Source: Bacteroidota bacterium
GTDB taxonomy: Bacteria > Bacteroidota > Bacteroidia > Bacteroidales > Prolixibacteraceae
Direction of reading: 5' to 3'
NCBI GenBank assembly: GCA_030698405.1
Contig: JAUYMU010000017.1
Coordinates: 1 to 39,148 of the forward strand
Length of the DNA stretch: 39,148 nt
Shown here: positions 8,484-16,502 of the stretch, piece after piece
How positions within the stretch are numbered: position 1 is the first letter of the stretch
How the letters are laid out: each line of letters starts with the position of its first letter
The notes under the pieces: model-generated
Database searches by the model: none
What the model saw: the letters and a program-made list of their open reading frames with translations, nothing else
Told to the model about the DNA's origin: nothing
Position numbers and translations under genes: made by a program

Positions 8484-10676
8484 CTAGTTCGGTTCCGCAC
8501 CCATCGTAAATTCGAGTGTTCCGCCATCCATAATTTCCTGATGGGTAATGAATGAACGATCCAGTTTTTGTCCGTTTAGTTTAACTTCCTGAATGTATTT
8601 ATTTTCGACCGATGCAAGCGGGGCTTTCATGGTAAAGAATTTTCCCTGGGCTATTTCAATTTTAGCTTCCTGAACCAGTGGTGAGCCAAACTGATATTTT
8701 AATTCTGCCGGATTCACCGGATAAAAGCCCATTGCGCTGAAAATATACCATGCCGACATTTGTCCGCAATCTTCGTTTCCGCAAATTCCTTCGGGGGTAG
8801 CGGTGTACATTTCGGTCTGAATCCGGCGGTTCAGTTCCTGCGTGCGATATGGCCTTCCGGCGTAATTAAAAAGGAAAGTGGTGTGATGCCCTGGTTCGTT
8901 TCCGTGGGCATAAGCGCCAATTAATCCTGAAATATCGTTCGAAGCCTCTTCGCCTTTTACTCCTTCTTCAACATTAAACAACTGTTCGAGCTTATCGGCA
9001 AAAGGTTCTTTTCCTCCAAGCAATTCAATCAAACCTTCCACATTTTGCGGAACCAGCCACAAATATTGCCATGCGTTTCCCTCGGTATAATCGCTGCCTT
9101 CATGTTTCGAGAAAGCCGGATCAAATGGAGTTGTCCACGCTCCGTTGCTCAGTTTTCCGCGCATAAAACCGGTTTCCTTGTCGAAATACTGTTTGAAACT
9201 TTCGGCGCGTTTGAAGAAATAAGCAGCGTCTTCGGTTTTGCCCAGCTTCTGCGCAACGGCAGCCACACACCAGTCGTCAATGGCCACTTCGAGCGATTTG
9301 GCAACCGACTGCTGAATTTTATCGGCAGGCATGTATCCTAATTTATCGTACAATCCCATTCCGTCGCGGTCGTGCATCGAAGTAACTTTCATTGCTTCAA
9401 AAGCCAGTTCATGGTCAAAATCGCCGATGCCTTTCAGTATTGCTTCAGCAATTACCGGGATGGAATGATTGCCAACCATACAGAAAGTTTCATTTCCTTG
9501 CAGTTCCCAAACGGGCAGCAATCCTGTTTGGCGGTAATGATCGAGCATTGACTTTACCATGTCGTTCACGCGCGGTTGCTGGGTTAGAGTAAATAATGGG
9601 TGTAATGCGCGGTAAGTATCCCACAACGAAAAAACTGTATATCGGTTGTATCCGCTTGCATTTTGCACATCGCCTTTGGTTCCTTTGAATTCGCCGTTTG
9701 TGTCTGAAAATAAGGCTGGTGCAACCATTGTGTGATACAGTGACGTATAAAAAATGGTTTTCTGAACCGAATCGTTCGACTGAATTTTGATTTTCGAAAG
9801 TTCTTTTTCCCAGGCGTCGGATGCGGCTTGTGCAGTGGCTTCAAAATCCCAGCCCGGCAATGACGAATCGAGGTTTGCCAGTGCATTTTCGATGCTGACG
9901 GATGAAACGCCAACTTTGGCCATCACCTGTTTTTCATTGAATTTCAGCAGGCCAACAGTACGGCCTTCGCCGCCAACATTGGTAATTTCTGACTTCGAAA
10001 TGGGTTGCGAAAAGCGAACAGCAAAAAATACATGCTGATCGGCTGCCCAGCCTTTCGATAAACGTGATCCGGTAACCAGCAAACTATCAACGATATTCAG
10101 GGTAGTTTGGTATGGTTTGTCCCAGTTAATTGCAAAACCGAGATTGATCAGCAGATTGTTTTCGCCTCCTTCAGGAAAAGAATAACGGTGCAAGCCCGCT
10201 CTTTCTGTTACCGTAAATTCAGCTTTTATGCCATTGTTTTTTAGTGTTACAGCATAATAACCAGGCTTTGCTGTTTCCTGATCGTGGCTGTATTTTCCGG
10301 CGTAACGGGTAACAAAATCAGCATTTTTTTCGCCTTCCTGAAATGTCACTTCCGAAGTTACCGGTAAAAATGAAATATCGGCCAAATCGCCGATTCCGGT
10401 TCCGCTCAGGTGGAGGTGACTGAAACCTGCCACAACACTGTCGGAATAATGATAACCCGAGCACCAGTCCCAGCCTTGAGTGCCGTTATCGGGGCTCAAT
10501 TGTATTTGTCCGAACGGATAAGCGGCCCCGGGAAAAGTGTGTCCATGATAGCCGGTTCCGATAAACGGATCGACGAAATCTGTCAAACGATCCTCCTGAA
10601 TTGAGTTGGTTGAAGTTCCGGTGCAGGCTGCCAAAAGCAATAATGCTCCGGAAATGGTGTAAATAAACTTGTTCAT
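8484..10676 (-). CDS. GH92 alpha-mannosidase, lipoprotein (BT3990-like group)
   Basis: A 730-residue GH92 enzyme with lipobox LAAC (Cys18). The N-terminal DFVDPFIGTGYHGHTFPGA and GWDWCSGYHYSD segments, the AYAHGNEPGHHTTFLFNYAG loop and GNEDCGQMSAWYIFSAMGFYPV (from about residue 633) are the arrangement I associate with the alpha-1,2-mannosidase group typified by Bacteroides BT3990; the +1-site tryptophan and the GNEP loop are both present, unlike in the three plus-strand paralogues. Specificity remains inferred. It is transcribed alone toward the plus-strand GH92 row. A -7-like element (TACTTTTG on the minus strand, 10699-10706) lies 22 bases upstream of the ATG and slightly overlaps nothing but the short gap and tail of the archaemetzincin gene. 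Confidence 0.94.
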   Translation of the reverse strand: MNKFIYTISGALLLLAACTGTSTNSIQEDRLTDFVDPFIGTGYHGHTFPGAAYPFGQIQLSPDNGTQGWDWCSGYHYSDSVVAGFSHLHLSGTGIGDLADISFLPVTSEVTFQEGEKNADFVTRYAGKYSHDQETAKPGYYAVTLKNNGIKAEFTVTERAGLHRYSFPEGGENNLLINLGFAINWDKPYQTTLNIVDSLLVTGSRLSKGWAADQHVFFAVRFSQPISKSEITNVGGEGRTVGLLKFNEKQVMAKVGVSSVSIENALANLDSSLPGWDFEATAQAASDAWEKELSKIKIQSNDSVQKTIFYTSLYHTMVAPALFSDTNGEFKGTKGDVQNASGYNRYTVFSLWDTYRALHPLFTLTQQPRVNDMVKSMLDHYRQTGLLPVWELQGNETFCMVGNHSIPVIAEAILKGIGDFDHELAFEAMKVTSMHDRDGMGLYDKLGYMPADKIQQSVAKSLEVAIDDWCVAAVAQKLGKTEDAAYFFKRAESFKQYFDKETGFMRGKLSNGAWTTPFDPAFSKHEGSDYTEGNAWQYLWLVPQNVEGLIELLGGKEPFADKLEQLFNVEEGVKGEEASNDISGLIGAYAHGNEPGHHTTFLFNYAGRPYRTQELNRRIQTEMYTATPEGICGNEDCGQMSAWYIFSAMGFYPVNPAELKYQFGSPLVQEAKIEIAQGKFFTMKAPLASVENKYIQEVKLNGQKLDRSFITHQEIMDGGTLEFTMGAEPN

Positions 10677-10698
10677 TTGTTGGTTTTAAGTGATGGTG

Positions 10699-10706
10699 CA
10701 AAAGTA
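10699..10706 (-). promoter_or_regulatory. candidate -7 promoter element for the minus-strand GH92
   Basis: The minus strand reads TACTTTTG, a match to the Bacteroidota TAnnTTTG -7 box, placed 22 bases before the GH92 ATG. A TTG about 16 bases further upstream (plus-strand 10723-10725) is closer than the usual -33 spacing, so only the -7 element is convincing. Confidence 0.35.
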
Positions 10707-10707
10707 A

Positions 10708-11238
10708 TCAAATCATCAGATTCAACTTGCACTGATTGCACAGATGATGGCTCTTTTGATCAATATCTTCCACATACGTGCTCGACCTCATCACACAATC
10801 GGGATTTTTGCAGTGTATCAATCCAAAAGTATGGCCGAGTTCGTGGATAACTTCCTTCCGGATTCGATCGACAAAGATTTGTCCGTTGGCTTTGATTCCG
10901 TAGCGTTCATTGTTCAGCCTGTAAACAGAGGCGATGCCAGCGCGCCCGTTTAAAAAGGCCTGTCCGAAAATATAGGTAAGAATGGGGATAAAAAGGTCAA
11001 CATTAAATATTCCGAGTATTTTAACCCTGTCGGAAGCAAACCGGAAATCAATTTCCTTTATCAGCTTGTTTCCATCGTATTGCCTTCGGGCCGAATCATA
11101 AAATTCACTTAAATCCAAATGTCCATCCTGAATTTTTACCGGAAGTGAAAACTCTCGTTCTACGTCATTCACGACCATTTCAAGAAGTTCTTTCTCGAAA
11201 TATCCAAATGAAATTAACGTGATGTTATCAAGATTCAT
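10708..11238 (-). CDS. amzA: archaemetzincin family zinc protease
   Basis: A 176-residue cytoplasmic zinc metalloprotease of the archaemetzincin (M54) family. The full signature is present: HELGHTFGLIH at residues 132-142 gives the three zinc ligands and the catalytic glutamate; Cys143 and Cys148 (x4 spacing) follow; Met150 is the metzincin Met-turn; and Cys167/Cys170 (CNQC) complete a likely structural second zinc site. There is no signal peptide. Length is normal for the prokaryotic form. Family members are putative aminopeptidases with poorly known substrates. It is the last gene of the minus-strand run that starts with the redox module and its two-component system, 37 bases after the response regulator, so co-transcription with them is possible; a functional link is not shown by the sequence. 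Confidence 0.92.
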   Translation of the reverse strand: MNLDNITLISFGYFEKELLEMVVNDVEREFSLPVKIQDGHLDLSEFYDSARRQYDGNKLIKEIDFRFASDRVKILGIFNVDLFIPILTYIFGQAFLNGRAGIASVYRLNNERYGIKANGQIFVDRIRKEVIHELGHTFGLIHCKNPDCVMRSSTYVEDIDQKSHHLCNQCKLNLMI

Positions 11239-11275
11239 TCACAATCAGTTTAATAGAAGCCAGATTGGTTCCTGA

Positions 11276-12616
11276 TTAATTGGCAGGTTTTAAATCGTAT
11301 TTCTTTATTTTGTTGTAGAGCGTTACTCTGTCAACTTTCAGGGCTTTGGCCGAAACCGAAATGTTCCAGTTGTATTTGCTGAGAATTTGAAAAATGTGGT
11401 TTTTTTCGAGGTCGTCAAGGCTTTCAAAAGTGGTATTGACGACCGTTTTTCCCAATGGAAGATCTTTAAGGCTGATTTTTTTACCGTTTCCAACTACAAT
11501 TGCGCGCTCGATCATGTTTTCAAGTTCGCGTATATTGCCCGGAAACGGGAATTCTTCCAGACGTTTTAATGCTCCTGAATCGATGGAAATAAGCGGTCTG
11601 TTCATTGACATGCAGTACTTTTTGATAAAGTAATCAACAAGTAACGGAATGTCCTCAATCCGCTCGCGCAGTGGCGGAACATTGATATTTACCACGTTTA
11701 GCCTGTAAAAAAGGTCTTCGCGAAAAATCCCTTTTTCCACCATGCTTTTCAAATCTCTGTTGGTGGCACAAATTACCCGGAAATCAGAAGATATTTCCTT
11801 GTTGCCGCCAACGCGCACAAAACTCTTGCTTTCGAGTACCCGCAGCAATTCAACCTGCATTTTTTGTGAAATCGTAGCAATTTCATCCAGAAAAATGGTG
11901 CCGCTGTCGGCCATTTCAAACCGTCCTTTGCGATTGTAAACAGCTCCGGTAAAAGCGCCTTTTTCGTGTCCGAAAAGTTCGCTTTCCAGCAAACTTTCGC
12001 TTAACGCGCCGCAATGTACGCTTACCATCGGGAAAAATTTGCGGGGCGAATTTGCATGGATGGCCCTGGCTACCAGCTCTTTTCCTGTTCCACTTTCGCC
12101 TGTTATTATTACTGAAGCATTTGACTGGGCAACACTTTCAATTTCTTTGAGCACTTTCTGCATCGCTTCGCTGTTGCCAATCAAATCTTCCACGTTTTCC
12201 AGCGAAACTACTTTTTCCTTCAGGATTTCATTTTCTTCAAGCAAAGAAATTTGATTTGACGCGTTTCTGATGAGGTGGGAGAGATCGTCGGGATCGAAAG
12301 GTTTTGTCACATAATCGAATGCGCCGTCTTTCAATGCCTGAACTGCTGTGTCAACAGTTGCAAATGCGGTCATCATGATAACGATGGATTCTTTTCGCAG
12401 CGATTTTATTCGCTTTAGCATTTCAAGGCCATCCATTCCGGGCATTTTAATATCGGCCAAAATGATATCAAAATTGTCGGATTCAAGCATCGACAATGCT
12501 TTCTTCGCATTTTCGGCACATTCAACGCGGTATCCGTCTTCAATAAACCAGTTGAACAATGAGTCTCTAACCGATTCTTCATCATCGACGATTAGTATGG
12601 ATATTTTTTTTGCCAT
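11276..12616 (-). CDS. sigma-54-dependent response regulator (NtrC/AtoC type)
   Basis: A 446-residue activator with three domains. The receiver (1-120) has acidic pair Asp11/Asp12, phosphorylation site Asp55 (LADIKMP) and Lys105 (TKPF). The AAA+ sigma-54 interaction domain (about 143-370) has Walker A GESGTGKE at 173-180 and GAFTGA at 220-225, the loop that contacts sigma-54. A Fis-type helix-turn-helix sits at the C-terminus (SAKALKVDRVTLYNKIKKY). It is therefore expected to activate sigma-54 promoters on phosphorylation. It starts 12 bases after the stop of the heme-motif histidine kinase, its evident partner. A sigma-54-like -24/-12 element lies upstream of the redox operon at 19161-19175, which makes that operon the natural target (inference). 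Confidence 0.96.
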   Translation of the reverse strand: MAKKISILIVDDEESVRDSLFNWFIEDGYRVECAENAKKALSMLESDNFDIILADIKMPGMDGLEMLKRIKSLRKESIVIMMTAFATVDTAVQALKDGAFDYVTKPFDPDDLSHLIRNASNQISLLEENEILKEKVVSLENVEDLIGNSEAMQKVLKEIESVAQSNASVIITGESGTGKELVARAIHANSPRKFFPMVSVHCGALSESLLESELFGHEKGAFTGAVYNRKGRFEMADSGTIFLDEIATISQKMQVELLRVLESKSFVRVGGNKEISSDFRVICATNRDLKSMVEKGIFREDLFYRLNVVNINVPPLRERIEDIPLLVDYFIKKYCMSMNRPLISIDSGALKRLEEFPFPGNIRELENMIERAIVVGNGKKISLKDLPLGKTVVNTTFESLDDLEKNHIFQILSKYNWNISVSAKALKVDRVTLYNKIKKYDLKPAN

Positions 12617-12628
12617 AGTATTTTTTCC

Positions 12629-14302
12629 TTAAGTCCGTATCAGGGGTAAAGTTATTGAAATTGTTGTTTCTTTTCCGCGTATCGACTTTACATCAGTTTT
12701 CCCTTTGTGACTTTGAACAATGCCGTGAACAACGGCAAGACCCAATCCAATGCCGCTTTCTTTCTCCTTGGTTGAAAAGAAAGGTTCGAAAATGTGCGGA
12801 ATGTCCTCTTCCGCAATTCCAACTCCATTATCAGTAATTTCTATCCTGATGTGTTCCTCGTCCGGATTCAGTGTTCTGAAAATTACTTCGCCGTTTTCTG
12901 CAACAGCTTCGGAAGCATTCACAAGTATAGCCACGCAAACTTGTTTAATCTGGTTCGGGCTGCAACTGATCAGATCTGTTTTTGCGCCAAAATCAGACAA
13001 AAAGCCAATGTTTGCGACTTTCATCGGATGAGACATTAATTCAAATGTTTCAAGCAGAATTTCGTGAAGGTGCCTTGGCTGAAAATTATTCTGATCTTTC
13101 CGTGAAAAATCCAGTAAGCTATTTACAATCTCACCACAGCGTTTTGTTTCATTCTCAATAAGTTTCAAATGCCTCAGCATCGGTTCTTTCTTTGTTGGCG
13201 CAAAATCCTGATTGTTTAACTGCTTGTAAATTAATTTTGTGTAAATCAGAATTCCGGATAACGGATTGTTGATCTCGTGTGCTACCGACAATGATAATTT
13301 TCCCAGAGAGGCAATTCTTTCAATGTTTATCAGCTCGTTTTGGGCCTGTCCCAATTCTTCCGACTTTTTCTGAACTTTGTATTCGAGTTGCTGCGACCAG
13401 TTTTGAAGTTCGTTTGTGGCGGTTTGCAGGTTGTCAAGCATCTTATTAAAAGCGAACGAAACCATTCGCATGTCGGAAAGTTGATTGGGTTTTATTTCCA
13501 GACGGGTGTTTTTGTCGCCTTGTGCAACAGCTTCGCTTGCGGTAATAAGCTCATTTAAAGGATCTTTAATCTTTTTATTCGTAAATAGTATTAAAAATAT
13601 CAGGAGCAAAAAAGTCATCAAAGCTGCCAGCAATGTATAATCGGTTGTCGATTTTTTAAGCGCATTATCAAGTCTTTCAAGTGGCATTTTAATGATGAGT
13701 GAGCCAAGTACCTTATCTTCAGGACTGTGTGCATGGCATGAACTGGTTGAGCAGGATTTGTTGTTTAGAATTGGTGATTTGATTAACAAATGCCTGCTAT
13801 TCGTATTTGTATTTGGATTCATAATGCACTCACTGTCAGCATTAATTATCCGGTGCGATTTTTCATTGGCAGAAAACATGGTGCCGAAATCCTTGTGGCA
13901 ACTAATGCAGTCGGGGTCGCCATGATCGTCGGTATCGTTCGAAATTGAGGTATAAACAAGGTAGTTGTTGTTGTCGTACATATTAACATCATCAATTCCG
14001 GTCATGGTATTGATAATGTCAAGTGTTGCCTGAAGGGAAGTCCGGTCGTTTTCGAGCATGGAACGATACAAAGCACCCTCAACGAGGTAGCCGATATTAT
14101 TACCATTTTCACTAATCACCGATTTCATGTACTCCTCGTTTACCGATCGGAATATGATACCGAAAGATACAAACAGGAAAACCGACGAAATGGTGATGAT
14201 GAATACTACCCGTCCGTATATTGAAGAACGGAATTTCACATATCCCTTTATTAACGGACTTCCCAGGCTATTTTCACCAGTTATTTTTTTGAACCAACTC
14301 AT
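12629..14302 (-). CDS. membrane sensor histidine kinase with periplasmic c-heme motifs
   Basis: A 557-residue kinase. TM1 is at about 32-51 and TM2 at about 222-240, enclosing a 170-residue periplasmic domain. That domain carries CISCH at 132-136, a canonical CxxCH c-heme motif, and CSTSSCH at 184-190, a CX4CH variant, with further histidines (H150, H171, H192) that could act as axial ligands. A HAMP domain follows (about 241-295), then a coiled coil (295-330), the H-box SVAHEINNPLSG with phospho-acceptor His342, and an ATPase domain (N-box NASEA, DNGVGI, GLGLAV). The heme motifs suggest sensing of redox state or a small heme ligand in the periplasm. It is paired with the sigma-54-dependent regulator immediately downstream and sits directly after the redox module genes. 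An AT-rich inverted repeat lies just upstream (14314-14339). Confidence 0.93.
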   Translation of the reverse strand: MSWFKKITGENSLGSPLIKGYVKFRSSIYGRVVFIITISSVFLFVSFGIIFRSVNEEYMKSVISENGNNIGYLVEGALYRSMLENDRTSLQATLDIINTMTGIDDVNMYDNNNYLVYTSISNDTDDHGDPDCISCHKDFGTMFSANEKSHRIINADSECIMNPNTNTNSRHLLIKSPILNNKSCSTSSCHAHSPEDKVLGSLIIKMPLERLDNALKKSTTDYTLLAALMTFLLLIFLILFTNKKIKDPLNELITASEAVAQGDKNTRLEIKPNQLSDMRMVSFAFNKMLDNLQTATNELQNWSQQLEYKVQKKSEELGQAQNELINIERIASLGKLSLSVAHEINNPLSGILIYTKLIYKQLNNQDFAPTKKEPMLRHLKLIENETKRCGEIVNSLLDFSRKDQNNFQPRHLHEILLETFELMSHPMKVANIGFLSDFGAKTDLISCSPNQIKQVCVAILVNASEAVAENGEVIFRTLNPDEEHIRIEITDNGVGIAEEDIPHIFEPFFSTKEKESGIGLGLAVVHGIVQSHKGKTDVKSIRGKETTISITLPLIRT

Positions 14303-14313
14303 CGCAGTTACCT

Positions 14314-14339
14314 TAATTTAGTTTTTGAATGCTAAATTA
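14314..14339. repeat. AT-rich inverted repeat before the sensor kinase gene
   Basis: TAATTTAG (14314-14321) and CTAAATTA (14332-14339) are perfect inverted arms of 8 bases around a 10-base spacer, starting 12 bases upstream of the kinase ATG. It could be an operator or chance in AT-rich DNA. Confidence 0.3.
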
Positions 14340-14361
14340 GTCTCAAAACTTTAATTCAGGT

Positions 14362-15132
14362 TCAACTATTCAAATTTGTTTCACTTCTTCGGAAACAATT
14401 GTTCTTTTTGCATAAAACTTTGGTACTCAAAAAATCTTTCTGGAACTCTTCCCATATTTCATTTGGAAGTTCAGAAAGCGGTTGATCAATCAATTCGCCG
14501 CCATCCTGCAATAGTATGCTTTCCTGCATTGGTGAATATTTTCCCAATGAAGTGGCCAAGAAATCCTTAAACCTTTCCAGTTCCTGTGTTGCCCAGGATG
14601 TTGCATCTTCGGCAATGTAATATGAATTGGTGTCGGCAATCCAGCTTGTAGGCTTAATTTCGTACAACCAGCCTTTTCCGTATGAATCTTCGTTTAACAG
14701 TTCTGGAGATTTAGCCAGTTCTGAATTTATCGTCCTAATCTCTCCTGAAATTGGGGAGTAAATCTTTAAAATTTTGCCCTGTTGGTTAATTTCTGCCAGT
14801 AAGTCGCCTTTTTTTACTTTCTCGCCAGCATATTTAAGGCTGTTGAAATTTACTTTGCCGGTAATATGCAGCAACAAATCATCGAGACCAACCTTCGCGA
14901 CTCCAGTCATTTCAAGATGTGTCCAGGTGTGAAATCTGCTGAAGAGAATACCCTGAGGAATTTTTAAAGAGTTGGATGTGAGAATTCCTAAGGACTTTTG
15001 AAGTTGTTTTTTAGGCTTCACCTCTCTGTTTAATATTAGCCAGAAAGGAATAAGGATTACAAAAAACACAGCGATTGCCAAATATTCAATCCCTTTTGTT
15101 TCGAAAATGTTGATGTAAGTAAATCCGTCCAT
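14362..15132 (-). CDS. membrane-anchored GcvH-like (lipoyl-domain fold) protein
   Basis: A 256-residue protein with one N-terminal membrane span (16-34) followed by a positively charged stretch (NREVKPKK), which places the rest in the cytoplasm. Residues about 60-165 align with glycine cleavage H protein: FSRFHTWTHLE matches the YSKEHEW opening, VGLDD the VGIT strand, and YSPISGEI plus SPELLN and GWLYEIKP the C-terminal half. In an ungapped alignment the lipoyl-lysine position is Gly119, with Lys120 next to it, so the modification site is shifted or lost. The tail carries ILLQDGGELIDQPL and an acidic WEEF segment shared with the large protein at the head of the operon. It follows NrfD after a 131-base gap containing a long hairpin. 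It is not a true glycine cleavage component: no gcvT or gcvP is nearby. Confidence 0.82.
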   Translation of the reverse strand: MDGFTYINIFETKGIEYLAIAVFFVILIPFWLILNREVKPKKQLQKSLGILTSNSLKIPQGILFSRFHTWTHLEMTGVAKVGLDDLLLHITGKVNFNSLKYAGEKVKKGDLLAEINQQGKILKIYSPISGEIRTINSELAKSPELLNEDSYGKGWLYEIKPTSWIADTNSYYIAEDATSWATQELERFKDFLATSLGKYSPMQESILLQDGGELIDQPLSELPNEIWEEFQKDFLSTKVLCKKNNCFRRSETNLNS

Positions 15133-15204
15133 AGTTTTATTTTTTTATGCTGTCTTCAAAAATGGTTTCGTGACAGCTGGTTTGTTTTTATTTTTTTTCT
15201 TTCA

Positions 15205-15260
15205 CCCTTCGACAGGCTCAGGGAGCAATAGTCGATGCGCTCCCTGAGCCTGTCGAAGGG
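15205..15260. repeat. 22-bp perfect inverted repeat (REP-like hairpin) inside the redox operon
   Basis: Arms 15205-15226 and 15239-15260 are perfectly complementary over 22 bases and enclose a 12-base loop. The core CTTCGACAGGCTCAGGGA is a variant of a palindromic repeat widespread in Bacteroidota and other genomes. It begins four bases past the NrfD stop codon and would form a very stable stem in the operon mRNA, just before the second GcvH-like gene. It is a different family from the REPs around the RAYT gene. Confidence 0.9.
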
Positions 15261-15263
15261 AGT

Positions 15264-16502
15264 TTAATCACTATTTATTTTTTTTTCTTTCAAGGGGGAA
15301 AAGTCACTGAGAACTGGCATACGACGGATAACCCATCTGAAAATCCAGATTTCAGTAAAAATAACTGCAAGCGTAACAACAATTTCCATCCACGATGGAA
15401 CATAGGGTACTGCGGCATCCCATCTGAAACCAATTACGGTAACATTAAGCCTGTTAACGATTATGCCAAGCATTGTCAAAATAGCTGCGATCCGAATCAG
15501 CAGAACATCTCCGGTGCGGTAACTGTAAAAAAACAGCATCATCGGAACAAGCACAAAACCCAGCATCTCAACCAAAAACCAGTAACCCATCGGGGTATTT
15601 AAATAAACCCAGTTCTTTCCGTGAATAAATACAAGGAAATGTAAACAGAAGTAGGCAAACATGGCTACCGCACATATTTTTGACAAACCGTGGATGATTC
15701 CATGTTGGGCTTTTTTATTTTTGTCACTGATTTTGTTGAAAAATACTTTGTGACTAATCGCACCTTCGAAAATGACCATCGATAATCCTGCAAAGACACT
15801 GGATACCAAAAATAAAATTGGAATAAATTCGGAATACCACAGCGGATGAATTTTGTCTTTCGCCATCAGATAGAGCGCGCCCAAACCTGATTGGTGCAGT
15901 GTTGACAAGGTTATTCCGAAGATTACAGCTCCGATGGACATTCCTGAAAGTATTTTATGTGCACGTCTGGATCCGATCCATTCAGCAATGGCAGGTGAAA
16001 ATTCGATCAGAAGGGCAAGCATATAAAGTACAAAATGCCATGCCACCAGAAACAGTACCGAACTGGTTCCGAAACTATTGCCAATCATCGGGTTAATTAC
16101 ATTCCACGGGCGACCTAAGTCGAGCAGCAAAGCTCCGGTGTAAAATGCGTAGGCAAGAAAGCCGTTCAGTACAGTTACCCTCACAATGGAATGATATTTT
16201 TTCATGTTCAGGATATATACCATAAATGTGACCACATATGCGCCTCCGGCAAATGCAACTCCGGTAACCACGTCAAAACCAATCCACAAACCCCACGGAA
16301 CGTCCTGAGTTAAATTTGTAATTGAGCCCAGACCTTTCCAAAACCGAATCACAATCAGGAAAAAGCCCAAAAGAATGATGGGTATTGAAATAATATTAAA
16401 TGGGGTTAGCCATTTTCCTTTCGGTTTTAATTCACTGACTAAAAATCGCCAGTTAATTTTGCGTTCATTTTCCCTGACAATAGGATAGGCCTGGTTAATC
16501 AT
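15264..16502 (-). CDS. NrfD/PsrC-type polytopic membrane subunit
   Basis: A 412-residue integral membrane protein of the NrfD/polysulfide reductase C family, which exchanges electrons between quinone and a partner iron-sulfur subunit. About ten hydrophobic segments run through the protein (for example IISIPIILLGFFLIVI, AYVVTFMVYIL, VLFLVAWHFVLYMLALLIEF). I place the start at the ATG at 16502: its first bases overlap the ferredoxin stop in the sequence ATGATTAA, an 8-base overlap typical of translational coupling. The longer frame beginning at 16577 would run deep inside the ferredoxin gene with an unrelated 25-residue extension. Pairing of Tat-exported ferredoxin plus NrfD is the standard electron-transfer unit of Psr, Nrf, Hyb and Dsr-type complexes, but no catalytic oxidoreductase or multiheme cytochrome accompanies it here. 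Confidence 0.92.
   Translation of the reverse strand: MINQAYPIVRENERKINWRFLVSELKPKGKWLTPFNIISIPIILLGFFLIVIRFWKGLGSITNLTQDVPWGLWIGFDVVTGVAFAGGAYVVTFMVYILNMKKYHSIVRVTVLNGFLAYAFYTGALLLDLGRPWNVINPMIGNSFGTSSVLFLVAWHFVLYMLALLIEFSPAIAEWIGSRRAHKILSGMSIGAVIFGITLSTLHQSGLGALYLMAKDKIHPLWYSEFIPILFLVSSVFAGLSMVIFEGAISHKVFFNKISDKNKKAQHGIIHGLSKICAVAMFAYFCLHFLVFIHGKNWVYLNTPMGYWFLVEMLGFVLVPMMLFFYSYRTGDVLLIRIAAILTMLGIIVNRLNVTVIGFRWDAAVPYVPSWMEIVVTLAVIFTEIWIFRWVIRRMPVLSDFSPLKEKKINSD

Noticed and set aside
14362-15132. True glycine cleavage H protein
   Set aside because: It has a membrane anchor and extra tail, the lipoyl lysine is displaced, and no gcvT or gcvP is nearby.
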